A stretch of 64,000 nt of DNA from Oscillospiraceae bacterium. GTDB taxonomy: Bacteria > Bacillota > Clostridia > Oscillospirales > Oscillospiraceae. The number at the start of each line of letters is the position of its first letter. Position 1 is the stretch's first letter. The translations under genes and the position numbers were made by a program. Below are positions 6,635 through 15,192 of this stretch, piece after piece. The notes beneath the pieces were generated by a model. It was not told the origin of the DNA, did not search any database, and was given only the letters and a program-made list of their open reading frames with translations. The stretch covers positions 1-64,000 of the forward strand of contig CAJTGJ010000002.1 of the NCBI GenBank assembly GCA_910575695.1, in the 5' to 3' direction.

Positions 6635-7936
6635 TTAGCTCATCTTTGAAAGAATATCTCTCGGCTTCAAACGGAACACCGTCCACGATGCAAGTACCAC
6701 CGAGGCGGCAATCATGGCAATACCGATAAGGTATAGAGGCAATAGATATGCCGCTGAAATTTCAACATTAAGCGTTGCCGCACCTGTTGTTACTCTGGAC
6801 ACCAGAAATTCACTTGCTTTTCCCGCGATCAGACCGCCAAAGAAAACAGAAGTTGCAAAGGCGATAATCGCTACAGTCACCGTTTCCACAAAAAATTGTC
6901 CGATAATGCCCGCCTTGCTCTTGCCGATAGACAGGTAAACGCCAATTTCTTTTTTACGCCCTCTAATCCAAAGAGTTAAAAGAAGTGTCAGCACAAGAGA
7001 GCTTACAACTACGATAATCACGATGATAGTGTTTACCAAGCTCTGCAAGGTTTCAAGCGGTGCTTGTACGACCTCATATTCATCCGTATCAATGCTTAGC
7101 TTCAAGGATTTCCCACGAAGCTCTGACAGGTTCTTTACTTTATCATAGACATTCTGGATGCTTACAGGGTCTTCCACATAAATATCAATCTGTGTATAAC
7201 CATCTATCTTGCGGCCAAAGTTTTCAAACATTGTCGTGTAGTCCACATAGCCGCAGTTTGCGGGTATATCCGATACAGAAAAACCTCCGTTTCCAGAAGT
7301 ACCCTCCGTACCTTCAAAAATACCAATGATTTCAAGCTTCATATTGCTGTCAGAGTCAAGACAGTACATTGTCATGATATCGCCCACAGAAAGCTTATTG
7401 TAATCCGCAAGCTCTTTTGAAATCATCACAACATACTTATCTTCGGGTGTGATGTGTCTGCCGTCTACAAGACTGTATTTTCCACTTTCAAAATCAGAGC
7501 TTTTTTCGGAAGAAAGAGCTGCTGTATAAGCAGATGACTCTCCATAAGGAGTGTAGCTCAAATTAAACGCCGCAGGTAAATATTCAAAGTCCACACCTGC
7601 TCCCCAAAATCCTCTCGGATTGTCAGAGTTATAATCTACAACGCCGTCCACCTTTGAAATGGCATCTAAAATCTCTGGGGTAATGTAATCGCCATTATAG
7701 GTATAGGTAATACCGTATCCGTCTTGGCTCGAATCGTATTGGTTGGCAGGGTCAATCTCCAAAAATAATTTACCGCCGATAGCTGTCTGCACATCCTCAG
7801 CCGCTCCCTCGGAGGCATCACGGATTGCCAGACCTGTCAGAAGAAAGGTCGAAATAATCGCTAATACCAAAAACAAAATCAATGTCTTTACTTTCTGTCG
7901 AAAGCAGTAAAGATAAGCTCTCTTTACAAAATTCAT
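6635..7936 (-). CDS. FtsX-family ABC permease (second permease)
   Basis: The protein has 433 aa. An N-terminal membrane helix (about residues 16-36, after FRQKVKTLI) is followed by a large extracytoplasmic domain of about 250 residues (MacB periplasmic-core type) and three C-terminal helices, ending with the family's FRLKPRDILSKMS tail. It lies 14 bp after the other permease gene and 14 bp before the ATPase gene, so one transcript is expected. The two permeases share the same tail (LKPRxILxKMS) and N-terminal plan and probably form a heterodimer. Base composition is clearly more AT-rich than the core genes to the right. Confidence 0.88.
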   Translation of the reverse strand: MNFVKRAYLYCFRQKVKTLILFLVLAIISTFLLTGLAIRDASEGAAEDVQTAIGGKLFLEIDPANQYDSSQDGYGITYTYNGDYITPEILDAISKVDGVVDYNSDNPRGFWGAGVDFEYLPAAFNLSYTPYGESSAYTAALSSEKSSDFESGKYSLVDGRHITPEDKYVVMISKELADYNKLSVGDIMTMYCLDSDSNMKLEIIGIFEGTEGTSGNGGFSVSDIPANCGYVDYTTMFENFGRKIDGYTQIDIYVEDPVSIQNVYDKVKNLSELRGKSLKLSIDTDEYEVVQAPLETLQSLVNTIIVIIVVVSSLVLTLLLTLWIRGRKKEIGVYLSIGKSKAGIIGQFFVETVTVAIIAFATSVFFGGLIAGKASEFLVSRVTTGAATLNVEISAAYLLPLYLIGIAMIAASVVLASWTVFRLKPRDILSKMS

Positions 7937-7950
7937 TACGCATATCCTCC

Positions 7951-9330
7951 TCAGCTCATTTTTGTCAGTATCTCTCTTGGTTTCAGCTTCAAGATAGAAG
8001 CCGATGAGAACAGTACGGAAAGCGCCACTACGATAAGCTGGCCTCCATATATCAGCAGGGTTTTTCCAATACCCAGAGTGAGATAGCTGTCAATACTCAC
8101 TGCATCACTCATTCCATTCTGTAATGCCGCAGCGTTGATAAGATCAGGCTGAAAATCCGCAAGCAGATGATTACCTAAGTAATGGCTTATGCCAAAGCTC
8201 GCAGCATAAGAAAACAGAAATGCGGTGGCAGCGACACTCAATACTTCTAACAGAAACTGTTTTATGATTTCCCCTTTCGGGATACCTGCTCCTAAAAGGA
8301 TGCCTGCTTCTGGTATGCGACCTCTGATACGCAAAGTTAAAATCAAGGTCAAAATAGCGGCACTCACTATAGAAACACACGCCAACAGGATTTTTATTAA
8401 ATCCCCTAAAGAAGTAAGACTATCGGAAATTTGGGAATACTGAAAATCATTCGTGCGGATAAAATGCGTTTTCCAATCAATTTCTTCTATCTGCTGCACC
8501 TTAGATACAATCTCATCAAGTGTCTTTGGGTCAGTCACATAAAAACCGACCTCGCCTGTATAAACAGACGGTTCGCTTTCAGCAAGCTGTGTCAAAACAT
8601 CAATACTTGCGTAAATACGATTTTCTTGTCTGCCTGCGGTTGCTGTTACATTCGCATCAGCTTCCAGAATATCGTATATTCCTACAATCGTTACAACTGT
8701 CTCTTTTCTTTCCCCAGACCACACATCAATGTACTCGCCGTCAGCTTCTCCAAGCTCGGACGATGACAGGACAATCTTATCTCCAACAGACAAGCCATTT
8801 ACAGCCGCCACCTCAGAGCTTATCAAAACGGCGTTTGTATCTGCTTCAGTAATGTGTCTGCCTGCGGCAAGAGCCAGTACCTCGTCTACAAAATCTGTTT
8901 CCAAAGCGGAATAGCGAAGTGCTGTAACAGCCCCCATATTGTTATCCTCGGTGTGTTTCTCTCCGTGGATAAAGGCAATGGGATTGCCTTTGGTAAGCTG
9001 TTCGCCTTTGGCATATCCATAATTGATAGGATTGTGGTACGCAATATTGCCGCAGTTTTGTATCCGCTTTATCTCATTGTCAGTAATACGGATATGATTT
9101 TCCGTAACAGTCATTTCGCCATTCTCGTCTGATACAACGCCTGTACTCGCCCTTAGATAAAAGGCAGCTCCTAAAGCTTCTCGGATGTCACTCGCTAACT
9201 TCTCGGATGCGGTAAGGAGCGAAAAACATGAAATAAGAAAGGTCGAAACGACCATAATGAGAAGAAAGATACTTATGGCTTTTCCTTTTTTACGGAGCAG
9301 ATACAGACCTGCCCGCTTTTTACAATCCAT
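7951..9330 (-). CDS. FtsX-family ABC permease (first permease)
   Basis: The protein has 459 aa, preceded by AAAGGAGATG. The N-terminus (MDCKKRAGLYLLRKKGKAI) leads into the first helix, then an extracytoplasmic domain, three C-terminal helices and the LKPREILTKMS tail. With the neighbouring permease and ATPase it matches the two-permease, one-ATPase layout of the pneumococcal Vex123 exporter, which also sits beside a two-component system (VncRS). That comparison rests on gene content and lengths only. A weak terminator separates this gene from the upstream histidine kinase gene, so it may have its own promoter in the AT-rich 93 bp before it, where no clear -35/-10 pair was found. Confidence 0.88.
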   Translation of the reverse strand: MDCKKRAGLYLLRKKGKAISIFLLIMVVSTFLISCFSLLTASEKLASDIREALGAAFYLRASTGVVSDENGEMTVTENHIRITDNEIKRIQNCGNIAYHNPINYGYAKGEQLTKGNPIAFIHGEKHTEDNNMGAVTALRYSALETDFVDEVLALAAGRHITEADTNAVLISSEVAAVNGLSVGDKIVLSSSELGEADGEYIDVWSGERKETVVTIVGIYDILEADANVTATAGRQENRIYASIDVLTQLAESEPSVYTGEVGFYVTDPKTLDEIVSKVQQIEEIDWKTHFIRTNDFQYSQISDSLTSLGDLIKILLACVSIVSAAILTLILTLRIRGRIPEAGILLGAGIPKGEIIKQFLLEVLSVAATAFLFSYAASFGISHYLGNHLLADFQPDLINAAALQNGMSDAVSIDSYLTLGIGKTLLIYGGQLIVVALSVLFSSASILKLKPREILTKMS

Positions 9331-9424
9331 TTAGGCTTCATCTCCTTTCTGCTGACAATCATATCTTTTTTTGATTAGTTTTTGGTTAGCATTTGATATG
9401 CGTTTCATTTGTTTTTATGGACAT

Positions 9425-9457
9425 AAAGAAGCCGCCAGATATAACTGACGGCTTCTT
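9425..9457 (-). terminator. hairpin between sensor kinase and exporter genes
   Basis: AAAGAAGCCGCCAG pairs with CTGACGGCTTCTTT (one mismatch) around a 5-nt loop. The minus-strand T-tract (TTCTTTATG) is short, so it may be a partial terminator that lowers exporter expression relative to the regulators. Confidence 0.6.
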
Positions 9458-9469
9458 TAGAAGATGGTT

Positions 9470-10837
9470 TTAGTTCAGTTTTAGATAGAACGCAACGCCT
9501 TTGTCGGTATTTGAGATTTGGTATCCCATTTGGTGCAGGTCAAGGATTGTCTTTACAATGTATAATCCCAGGCCACTTCCACCTGTGACTTTGCTTCGGG
9601 ATTTATCTGCCCTGTAAAACGGCGTGAACATATTTTCCAAGTTATCCTCATCCAAAAATACGCCTGTGTTTTCCACAGCCAGAATGTGCATATCCCTGTC
9701 AAAATCCGCATAAATCTTAGCTCCATCTTTTGAGTGGCGGATGGCGTTGCCAATGATGTTGGATAATGCCTTACGAAACAGACTGCGATTGACTGACACA
9801 CTTATATCTTCGGAGATATTCTGAAAAATAGCAATGTCTTTTTCAGTCGCCAAAGGCTGCAACTCTATAACTACTTTACTTACCATATCAGCTAAAGAAA
9901 GTGTTTCCAAAGAGCTGCCGATGTTCATTGTTTCCATTTTGGTAATAGATAGTATCTCTTTCACTAAGTATTCGATGTCCTCGGCGGATTTTAGTGCCTG
10001 CGGCAGATATTTGTCGTGGTTCTGGTAATCTCCAAAACCTAATATCATATTCTCAAGCTGACCTTTCAGAATAGTCAACGGTGTTTTCAGCTCGTGGGAA
10101 ACAGCAGCAAAGAAATTCCTATGCTGTTCCTCCAACCTTTGAAAGTTCTTAACATCTTTGGTTAGCTGCTGATTTGCCGTTTCCAGTTCTTCCATTGTAC
10201 TTTGCAGCCTTGCCGCCATTGTATTCAGACTGGAAGAAAGTACGCCGATTTCGTCCCCTCTGTCTGTATCACATCTCCAAGTCATATCAAGCTCGGTCAT
10301 TCGCTTGGAAATCTGACTGATTTTTGCAATCGGTACAACAATCACTCGGCTGCAAATGAAAGCACTTAGGGCAGAGAGAAGCAGAATAACCGTCAATACC
10401 AACGGAATAAAACGGAGCAGCAGACTGAACAGTTCGCTTGCCGTTTTGGATAGAGAGATGACAGAAAGCGTATAGCTTGCTTTATTTTCTGCAAAGGTCA
10501 CATCAGTTGTATAGGTCTGTGCCGTTGACAGGTCATCAGCAATGGTTTCAAAGTCCCCGAAAGTAACGCTGTTCTTTTCGTTTCCTAACATCGCCACGGC
10601 GTTGTTCTCAATGCAGAAATTTGTAATCAGTGTCGTCCCTTCCTCATAGCTTTTGTTTTCCAGAGCAGAGAATAACGCTCCTGCATTGTTCTCAAACTGT
10701 TTGCTGCCTGTGAGTTGATAACTTTGTGGCACAAATACAAGGACGATGCCGTATATCAAAACGCTGCACAAAGTCAATGCGGTAAATACCCAAAGGAACA
10801 CTTTTGTACTTAGAGAGTTACTGATTTTCTTTCGCAA
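9470..10837 (-). CDS. sensor histidine kinase of the exporter island
   Basis: The protein has 455 aa from a TTG at 10837, chosen because GAGGGGTGGG lies upstream and the protein then starts LRKKISNSLSTK before its first helix. A TTG at 10867 in the same frame is an alternative. It has two membrane helices enclosing an extracytoplasmic sensor of about 115 residues, a HAMP-like segment, a HisKA box (SHELKTPLTILKG) with the phospho-acceptor His, and an ATPase domain with N box and GGSGLGLYIVK. It overlaps the 3' end of the response regulator gene, which is typical of coupled pairs. It probably senses a membrane- or wall-targeting compound and switches on the exporter genes downstream; inference from neighbourhood. 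Confidence 0.88.
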   Translation of the reverse strand: MRKKISNSLSTKVFLWVFTALTLCSVLIYGIVLVFVPQSYQLTGSKQFENNAGALFSALENKSYEEGTTLITNFCIENNAVAMLGNEKNSVTFGDFETIADDLSTAQTYTTDVTFAENKASYTLSVISLSKTASELFSLLLRFIPLVLTVILLLSALSAFICSRVIVVPIAKISQISKRMTELDMTWRCDTDRGDEIGVLSSSLNTMAARLQSTMEELETANQQLTKDVKNFQRLEEQHRNFFAAVSHELKTPLTILKGQLENMILGFGDYQNHDKYLPQALKSAEDIEYLVKEILSITKMETMNIGSSLETLSLADMVSKVVIELQPLATEKDIAIFQNISEDISVSVNRSLFRKALSNIIGNAIRHSKDGAKIYADFDRDMHILAVENTGVFLDEDNLENMFTPFYRADKSRSKVTGGSGLGLYIVKTILDLHQMGYQISNTDKGVAFYLKLN

Positions 10838-11492
10838 CTTTATATCCCACCCCTCTGACAGTTTCAATATAATCTACACCTAACTTTTTCCTCAGATTCA
10901 TAATGTGGAAATTGACGCTTTTTTCCTCGCCGATAAATTCATATCCCCAGACAAGGTTAAGCAGCTCATCTCTTGTGAATACTCGTCCTTGATTTTTAAG
11001 GAAAAGCAGTAAAATATCAAACTCGGATTGCGTGAGAATGACCTCCGCACCCGATACAAGGACTTGCCTTTGCTTTGCACTTATCTGAAGTTCTTTATAT
11101 CGAAGGGTGTCCGTATCCATATCCGCTGTTTCTGTTCTTCTAAATAATGCTTCCACACGCTTTAGTACCAATTTAATCGAAAATGGCTTCGTGATATAGT
11201 CATCTGCCAACAAATCAAATCCCTTTATCTGGTCGTCCTCTGTATCAAGGGCAGTCAAAAGGATAATCGGGGTCTGGGCTTCTTGTCGTATCATTTCGCA
11301 AACAGCATATCCATTGATTTTCGGTAGCATAATATCCAAAAGGATAAGGTCTATGTGATGGGAATGAAAAGCATTGATACCCTCCAGACCATCCGATGCG
11401 GTCTCAACTTCATAGCCGCAGGCTCTAAGCGGCTCGGCTAAGATGTTTTGTATTGCGATTTCATCTTCAATAATCAGTATTGTCTTTGCCAT
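10818..11492 (-). CDS. OmpR-family response regulator of the exporter island
   Basis: The protein has 224 aa with the start at the MAKTILIIEDE methionine. The receiver domain has acidic residues at ED, phospho-Asp53 in LILLDIMLP and Lys in TKPFS. The C-terminal winged helix has TRDELLNLVWGYEF and LRKKLGVDYIETVRGVGY, typical of OmpR/PhoB DNA-binding domains. It is the first gene of the island operon. Its ribosome site (AAAGGCGG) lies in the perfect 7-bp hairpin GCCTTTC-AGC-GAAAGGC (11504-11520), which may limit translation. Confidence 0.9.
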   Translation of the reverse strand: MAKTILIIEDEIAIQNILAEPLRACGYEVETASDGLEGINAFHSHHIDLILLDIMLPKINGYAVCEMIRQEAQTPIILLTALDTEDDQIKGFDLLADDYITKPFSIKLVLKRVEALFRRTETADMDTDTLRYKELQISAKQRQVLVSGAEVILTQSEFDILLLFLKNQGRVFTRDELLNLVWGYEFIGEEKSVNFHIMNLRKKLGVDYIETVRGVGYKVAKENQ

Positions 11493-11503
11493 ATCGATAA
11501 TCC

Positions 11504-11520
11504 GCCTTTCAGCGAAAGGC
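11504..11520 (-). promoter_or_regulatory. hairpin covering the response regulator's ribosome site
   Basis: A perfect 7-bp stem with a 3-nt loop. On the minus strand its second arm contains the AAAGGC part of the ribosome-binding sequence 12 bp before the start codon. Confidence 0.4.
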
Positions 11521-11598
11521 ACCGACGGGGTCATGAAATAAGGGTGCTTTCGTCAGTAATGATGATTTGCTATACTAACCACGGGAGTGTTCGGTACA

Positions 11599-12359
11599 CT
11601 ACAGAAACCGTGGAGGTGAGTGGCGGGGCAGATAGCGGCAACCCCGCATATCTATGCGGAATTTGTCGAGCCAGCCGAAAAGGCGCTCTACCACCCAACG
11701 GCGCGGCAGCACAATAAACTTGTGTAATTCGCTGCGTTTTACCGCCTCAACCTGTGCGCCGCAAATATCCTTGACCTGATTGGCAAATTGCTCGCCGGAA
11801 TAGCATCCGTCCACCAAAAACTTCTCCACATGAGAAAGATTGTCCAGGTTGAGAAGAATCATCTGAATCGCCCCATCCCGATCTGTAACATCAGCCGTTG
11901 TTACAGCTATGGCGTGAGGCAGTCCCATCGTATCAACTACGATGTGGCGTTTGATTCCTGATACTTTTTTCCTGCGTCATATCCCTTTTCTTCGGCCGTA
12001 TCTGCATTCTGCACACTTTGTGCGTCAACAATTCCAAAGGTGGTCTTATCCCGCCTCAAATCTTCGTTTCGTATTTGTTTTACCAGTTTTTGCAGCACTT
12101 TGTCCAAAATACTTACCCCTGCTTCATCCTTTTCCGACCAAACTCTGAAATAGTAATACACGCTCTGCCATTGGGGGTAATCATTTGGCAGCATTCGCCA
12201 CTGTATTCCGCCCTGTATCACGTACAGCACCGCACAAAACACATCATACAAATCATATTTCCTCGGTCGTGTCCTCTTCTTTGCCCCTTCCAAATCCTCT
12301 CGGATCTGAGCATACTCTTCCCGGCTGATATCACTTGGATATTCGTGCAGCTCCCTCAT
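11599..12359 (-). pseudogene. IS5-family transposase OrfA/OrfB with -1 frameshift, C-terminus lost
   Basis: OrfA (12359-11937, 140 aa) has the N-terminal DUF4096-like helix bundle (LYDVFCAVLYVIQGGIQWRMLPNDYPQW) and the first catalytic Asp in FGIVDAQS. OrfB is read in the -1 frame after an A-AAA-AAG slip site, giving KVSGIKRHIVVDTMGLP, the second Asp in FLVDGCYSG and Glu in RRWVVERLFGWLDKFR. The expected helical tail after that is replaced by unrelated residues and a stop. The catalytic triad is present but the C-terminal part and one IS end are missing, so it is likely immobile by itself. Confidence 0.8.
11964..11970 (-). other. programmed -1 frameshift heptamer A-AAA-AAG
   Basis: In the OrfA frame the codons read GGA-AAA-AAG, so the heptamer sits in the correct X-XXY-YYZ phase. 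A one-base slip back gives GTA-TCA-GGA and joins the frame directly to conserved OrfB residues 12 codons before the first OrfB ATG. Two-frame IS5-group transposases use this mechanism. Confidence 0.8.
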
Positions 12360-12538
12360 TCCCCACCTGTTTTTCCTCTATTATCTACTTCCTGTCCCTT
12401 TTTGTCAAATGATTTTAAACAGGCTCTTAGCGAAGGCTGCGGCGGGGGAGCTGGCGCCCATACCCTCCAGCGGGCCAGTGGTGCGGTCATGCGCACTGTC
12501 TGGAATGGGGGGCTGGCACTGGCGGGACAAATGGCTAC

Positions 12539-12581
12539 AAAAAACGCCGTTCCTTCGACCACGGAGGTCAATGGAACGGCG
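12539..12581 (-). terminator. rho-independent terminator on the minus strand
   Basis: CGCCGTTCC (12545-12553) pairs perfectly with GGAACGGCG (12573-12581). On the minus strand the stem is followed by TTTTTT. The loop contains a second small stem (GACC/GGTC). It is the second terminator after tRNA-Arg. The 402-bp stretch 12360-12761 contains no gene I can support: it holds the IS end, this terminator, a tRNA-like T-arm (about 12633-12650) and the first tRNA terminator. Confidence 0.7.
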
Positions 12582-12665
12582 CGGAAACTGTGTGGAAATA
12601 TTTTGGATGGGGCGCATGGGCAGCGCTGCTGCGTGGGTTCGAGACCCGCCAGTTTGGGAAAATAA

Positions 12666-12705
12666 CAAAAATAAGCGGCCCCCGGATTTTTACATCCGAG
12701 GGCCG
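12666..12705 (-). terminator. terminator downstream of tRNA-Arg
   Basis: On the minus strand CGGCCCTCGGAT pairs with ATCCGGGGGCCG (one mismatch) around a 6-nt loop, followed by the T-rich tract CTTATTTTTG. It lies about 57 bp after the tRNA 3' end. Confidence 0.75.
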
Positions 12706-12761
12706 TCAAGACGTTGAAATCACTGGCTTTGAGGGTATACAGTGATTTCGTTGTCCATGGC

Positions 12762-12838
12762 TGGTACGGCTGAAGGGATTCGAACCCCCGACCTTTTGGT
12801 TCGTAGCCAAACACTCTATCCAGCTGAGCTACAGCCGC
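12762..12838 (-). tRNA. tRNA-Arg (anticodon ACG)
   Basis: The 77-nt gene includes an encoded CCA. On the minus strand the acceptor GCGGCTG pairs with CAGCCGT (first pair G-U). The D-arm contains AGCTCAGCTGGATAGAG, the anticodon loop CTACGAA gives ACG, and the T-arm is GGGGGTTCGAATCCC. A 9-bp inverted repeat (AAATCACTG/CAGTGATTT, 12717-12748) and a terminator follow. The tRNA borders the IS remnant, but no duplicated tRNA 3' end was found to show integration in it. Confidence 0.95.
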
Positions 12839-13067
12839 ATATCTAACTGACAGCTTAGACATCATAACACATCCAATCTGAAAATGCAAGATGTTTTTTT
12901 GAGATTTTTTCAATTTTTTATTTTTTCGCTTTTTCTTTCCAAAAATCCGTAGGCAGGACGGGAAAACTATGATATAATATCCGCCGTGCGGATGTTATTG
13001 GGCATGAGCTGATATATCGAACGGCGCTCCGTGCCTGGAATACCATAAAATAAGGAGGCGGGAAGCA

Positions 13068-14456
13068 GTGAAACACAGATTACTGCGCGGCCTGCTGCTG
13101 GGCGCGCTGGCGGCGGCGCTGGCTGCCGGCCTGAGCGGCTGTGTGTTTGAGACAGTGGACAAACTATATGCCCTGCCCGTCCTGCCCCAGGAGTACAAGG
13201 ACCTTCAAGCCACCATTGAGACCACCATGAACGAGCTGGGCGCGGAATACGCCACCATCAACTACGGCAGCAATACCTCCACCATCCAGCTGCTGGACAT
13301 GGACGGGGACGGTGAGCAGGAGACGGCTGCGGTGTTCCTCCGGGTGACCTCCGCGGAGGAGCGCCCCATGCGGGTGTGCCTGTTCCGGCAAGGGACCGAC
13401 AACACCTACCGCCAGATCCATATGCTGTCCGGCGAGGGCAACTCCATCAACTCCGTGGCCTATGAGGACCTCACCGGGGACGGGAGCCGGGAGATCATTG
13501 TCAGCTGGCAGCTCAGCGGCGGCGTACACATCCTGTCGGCCTACAACCTCACCGGGTCCGAGGCGGACGAGCTGCTGAGCACCGCCTACAACGAGACGTA
13601 TATCGTGACGGACCTGGACGAGGACGGCAAGCAGGAGATCGTGGTGTTCCAGCAGGACAGCACCGGCGAGGGCTACAACCGGGCGGAATACTATGAGTAC
13701 CTGGACGGCGTATTGACCATGAGCTCCGCAGCCCCTCTGACCGATGGAATGCGGGACGTGGCCAACTCCAAGGTGGGCTACCTGTCTGACGGACGGCTGG
13801 GGGTATACGTGGCCGTGGAGATGGAAAACGGGATGATCACCGACATTCTGGTGCGGGAGGACGGCGGGCTTGTCAACGTCACCCGGGACGTGGAGACCGG
13901 CGCCAGCCTGGCCACCGCCCGCTCGTACACCGAGGTGGGGGCCACCGACATCAACAACGACGGTGTGCTGGAGATCCCAAGGCCCCAGCCGCTCACCCCG
14001 CTGGACCCGGAGAACCCCTCCAGCCAGTATCTGATCTACTGGCAGCAGTTTGACTCCCGCGGGACGGGCAGCACCAGCTGCATCACCTACCACGCGGTGT
14101 CGGACAGCTGGTATCTGGTCCTGCCCAACGGCTGGGATACGGGGAACATCGCCGCGGCCCGGGACGACAGCCTCAGCAGCCGGGGGGAGCGGGCGGTGGT
14201 GTTCTACTACTGGCCCGACCAGGATAAGAACGATGAGCCAAAGAAGTTCCTCACTATCTATCGGCTGACGGGCAACAACCGGAGCGCCCGTTCCAAGCTG
14301 GCCGGACGCACCACCCTGTTTTCCGACAGCACCGCCACTTACTGCGCCGTGCTGGACGAGAGCGTGTGGGACTGCGGGCTGAACGGGGATGAGCTGGCCC
14401 AGCGCTTTAAGCTGATTATGGTGGAGTGGGCGACCACGCAGCGCTCCGCGTCATGA
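13068..14456 (+). CDS. lipoprotein with VCBS/FG-GAP-like repeats
   Basis: The protein has 462 aa from a GTG with AAGGAGGCGGG upstream. A lipoprotein signal ends in GLSGC (about residue 25). Several Asp-rich repeats follow at roughly 75-85 (LLDMDGDGEQE), 140-150 (YEDLTGDGSRE), 180-190 (VTDLDEDGKQE) and 285-295 (ATDINNDGVLE), the calcium-loop pattern of FG-GAP/VCBS beta-propellers. The protein should sit on the outer face of the membrane. The next two genes encode a response regulator and a sensor kinase only 16 and 21 bp apart, so it may feed a signal to that kinase; this link is inferred. A TATAAT at 12973-12978 is a possible -10, without a clear -35. Confidence 0.75.
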   Translation: MKHRLLRGLLLGALAAALAAGLSGCVFETVDKLYALPVLPQEYKDLQATIETTMNELGAEYATINYGSNTSTIQLLDMDGDGEQETAAVFLRVTSAEERPMRVCLFRQGTDNTYRQIHMLSGEGNSINSVAYEDLTGDGSREIIVSWQLSGGVHILSAYNLTGSEADELLSTAYNETYIVTDLDEDGKQEIVVFQQDSTGEGYNRAEYYEYLDGVLTMSSAAPLTDGMRDVANSKVGYLSDGRLGVYVAVEMENGMITDILVREDGGLVNVTRDVETGASLATARSYTEVGATDINNDGVLEIPRPQPLTPLDPENPSSQYLIYWQQFDSRGTGSTSCITYHAVSDSWYLVLPNGWDTGNIAAARDDSLSSRGERAVVFYYWPDQDKNDEPKKFLTIYRLTGNNRSARSKLAGRTTLFSDSTATYCAVLDESVWDCGLNGDELAQRFKLIMVEWATTQRSAS

Positions 14457-14472
14457 AACATGGAAAGGTGAG

Positions 14473-15171
14473 TTGGAATTGACAAGGAAGATTTTGGTGC
14501 TGGAGGATGAATCCAATATCCGCAGCTTTGTGGTCATCAATTTAAAGAGGGCGGGGTACGATACCATTGAGGCGGGCACTGGGGAGGAGGCCCTGGCCCT
14601 GATCCAGCAGAATCCTGATGTGAGGGTGGCTCTGCTGGACATCATGCTCCCCGGGGACATGGACGGCTTTGAGGTGTGCCGCCGCATCCGGGCGGGCAAT
14701 TCCCAGATCGGGATCATCATGCTCACCGCCCGCACCCAGGAGATGGATAAGGTCAGCGGCCTGATGACCGGGGCGGACGACTATGTGACCAAGCCCTTCT
14801 CCCCGGCGGAGCTCACCGCCCGGGTGGACGCCCTGTTCCGCCGCACCGGCGGCGCGGCCATGCGGGACGTGGACGAGATCGACCAGCCGCCTTTCCTGCT
14901 GAACACCCGCAACCGCACCCTGGAGAAAAACGGCAAGCGGGTGAAGCTGACCCAGGTGGAGTATTCCATTGTGAAGCTGTTCATGGAGAACCCGGGCAAG
15001 GCGCTGTCCCGGGAGGAGATCCTGGAGGCGGTGTGGGGTACGGAGTTCCTGGGGGAGCTGAAGATCGTGGACGTGAACATCCGCCGCCTGCGCATCAAGC
15101 TGGAGGACGACCCGCAGAATCCGTCCTTTGTCATTACGGTGTGGGGCTTCGGGTACAAGTGGGAGATTTAA
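14473..15171 (+). CDS. OmpR/PhoB-family response regulator
   Basis: The protein has 232 aa from a TTG at 14473 (GGAAAGGTGAG upstream); a second TTG at 14479 is possible. The receiver domain has EDE at 11-13, phospho-Asp56 in VALLDIMLP and TKPFSPAE. The winged-helix domain has SREEILEAVWGTEFLGE and VDVNIRRLRIKLEDDP. It is followed 21 bp later by its kinase. Phosphate-type regulation is possible from family resemblance to PhoP/PhoB but is not shown by any neighbouring phosphate gene in the same operon. Confidence 0.88.
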   Translation: MELTRKILVLEDESNIRSFVVINLKRAGYDTIEAGTGEEALALIQQNPDVRVALLDIMLPGDMDGFEVCRRIRAGNSQIGIIMLTARTQEMDKVSGLMTGADDYVTKPFSPAELTARVDALFRRTGGAAMRDVDEIDQPPFLLNTRNRTLEKNGKRVKLTQVEYSIVKLFMENPGKALSREEILEAVWGTEFLGELKIVDVNIRRLRIKLEDDPQNPSFVITVWGFGYKWEI

Positions 15172-15192
15172 ACGCGGAAGGAGGCGGGGCAC

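Larger units (their letters stand above)
11599..12426 (-). mobile_element. IS5-family insertion sequence, 3' end truncated
   Basis: One terminal repeat is visible at 12411-12426; on the minus strand it reads GAGCCTGTTTAAAATC, a common IS5-group terminal sequence. The transposase lies inside. No copy of this terminal repeat is found near 11500-11650, and the transposase reading frame loses family similarity after 'WLDKFR' (about 11655). The element therefore lost its other end, and the left coordinate is only the end of the surviving frame. The break sits next to two hairpins, including CCGCATA-TC-TATGCGG at 11644-11659. Confidence 0.75.

Noticed and set aside
12018..12665. 215-aa plus-strand frame running from the IS into the tRNA-Arg region
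   Set aside because: Spans antisense IS sequence, an IS end and a terminator; no domain and no ribosome site.
12762..12838. tRNA-Arg as the integration site of the exporter island
   Set aside because: No duplicated tRNA 3' end or integrase gene adjoins the island; the only recombinase is at the sigK end.
12356..12913. 185-aa minus-strand frame through tRNA-Arg
   Set aside because: Its first part is a translation of the tRNA itself and its flanks.
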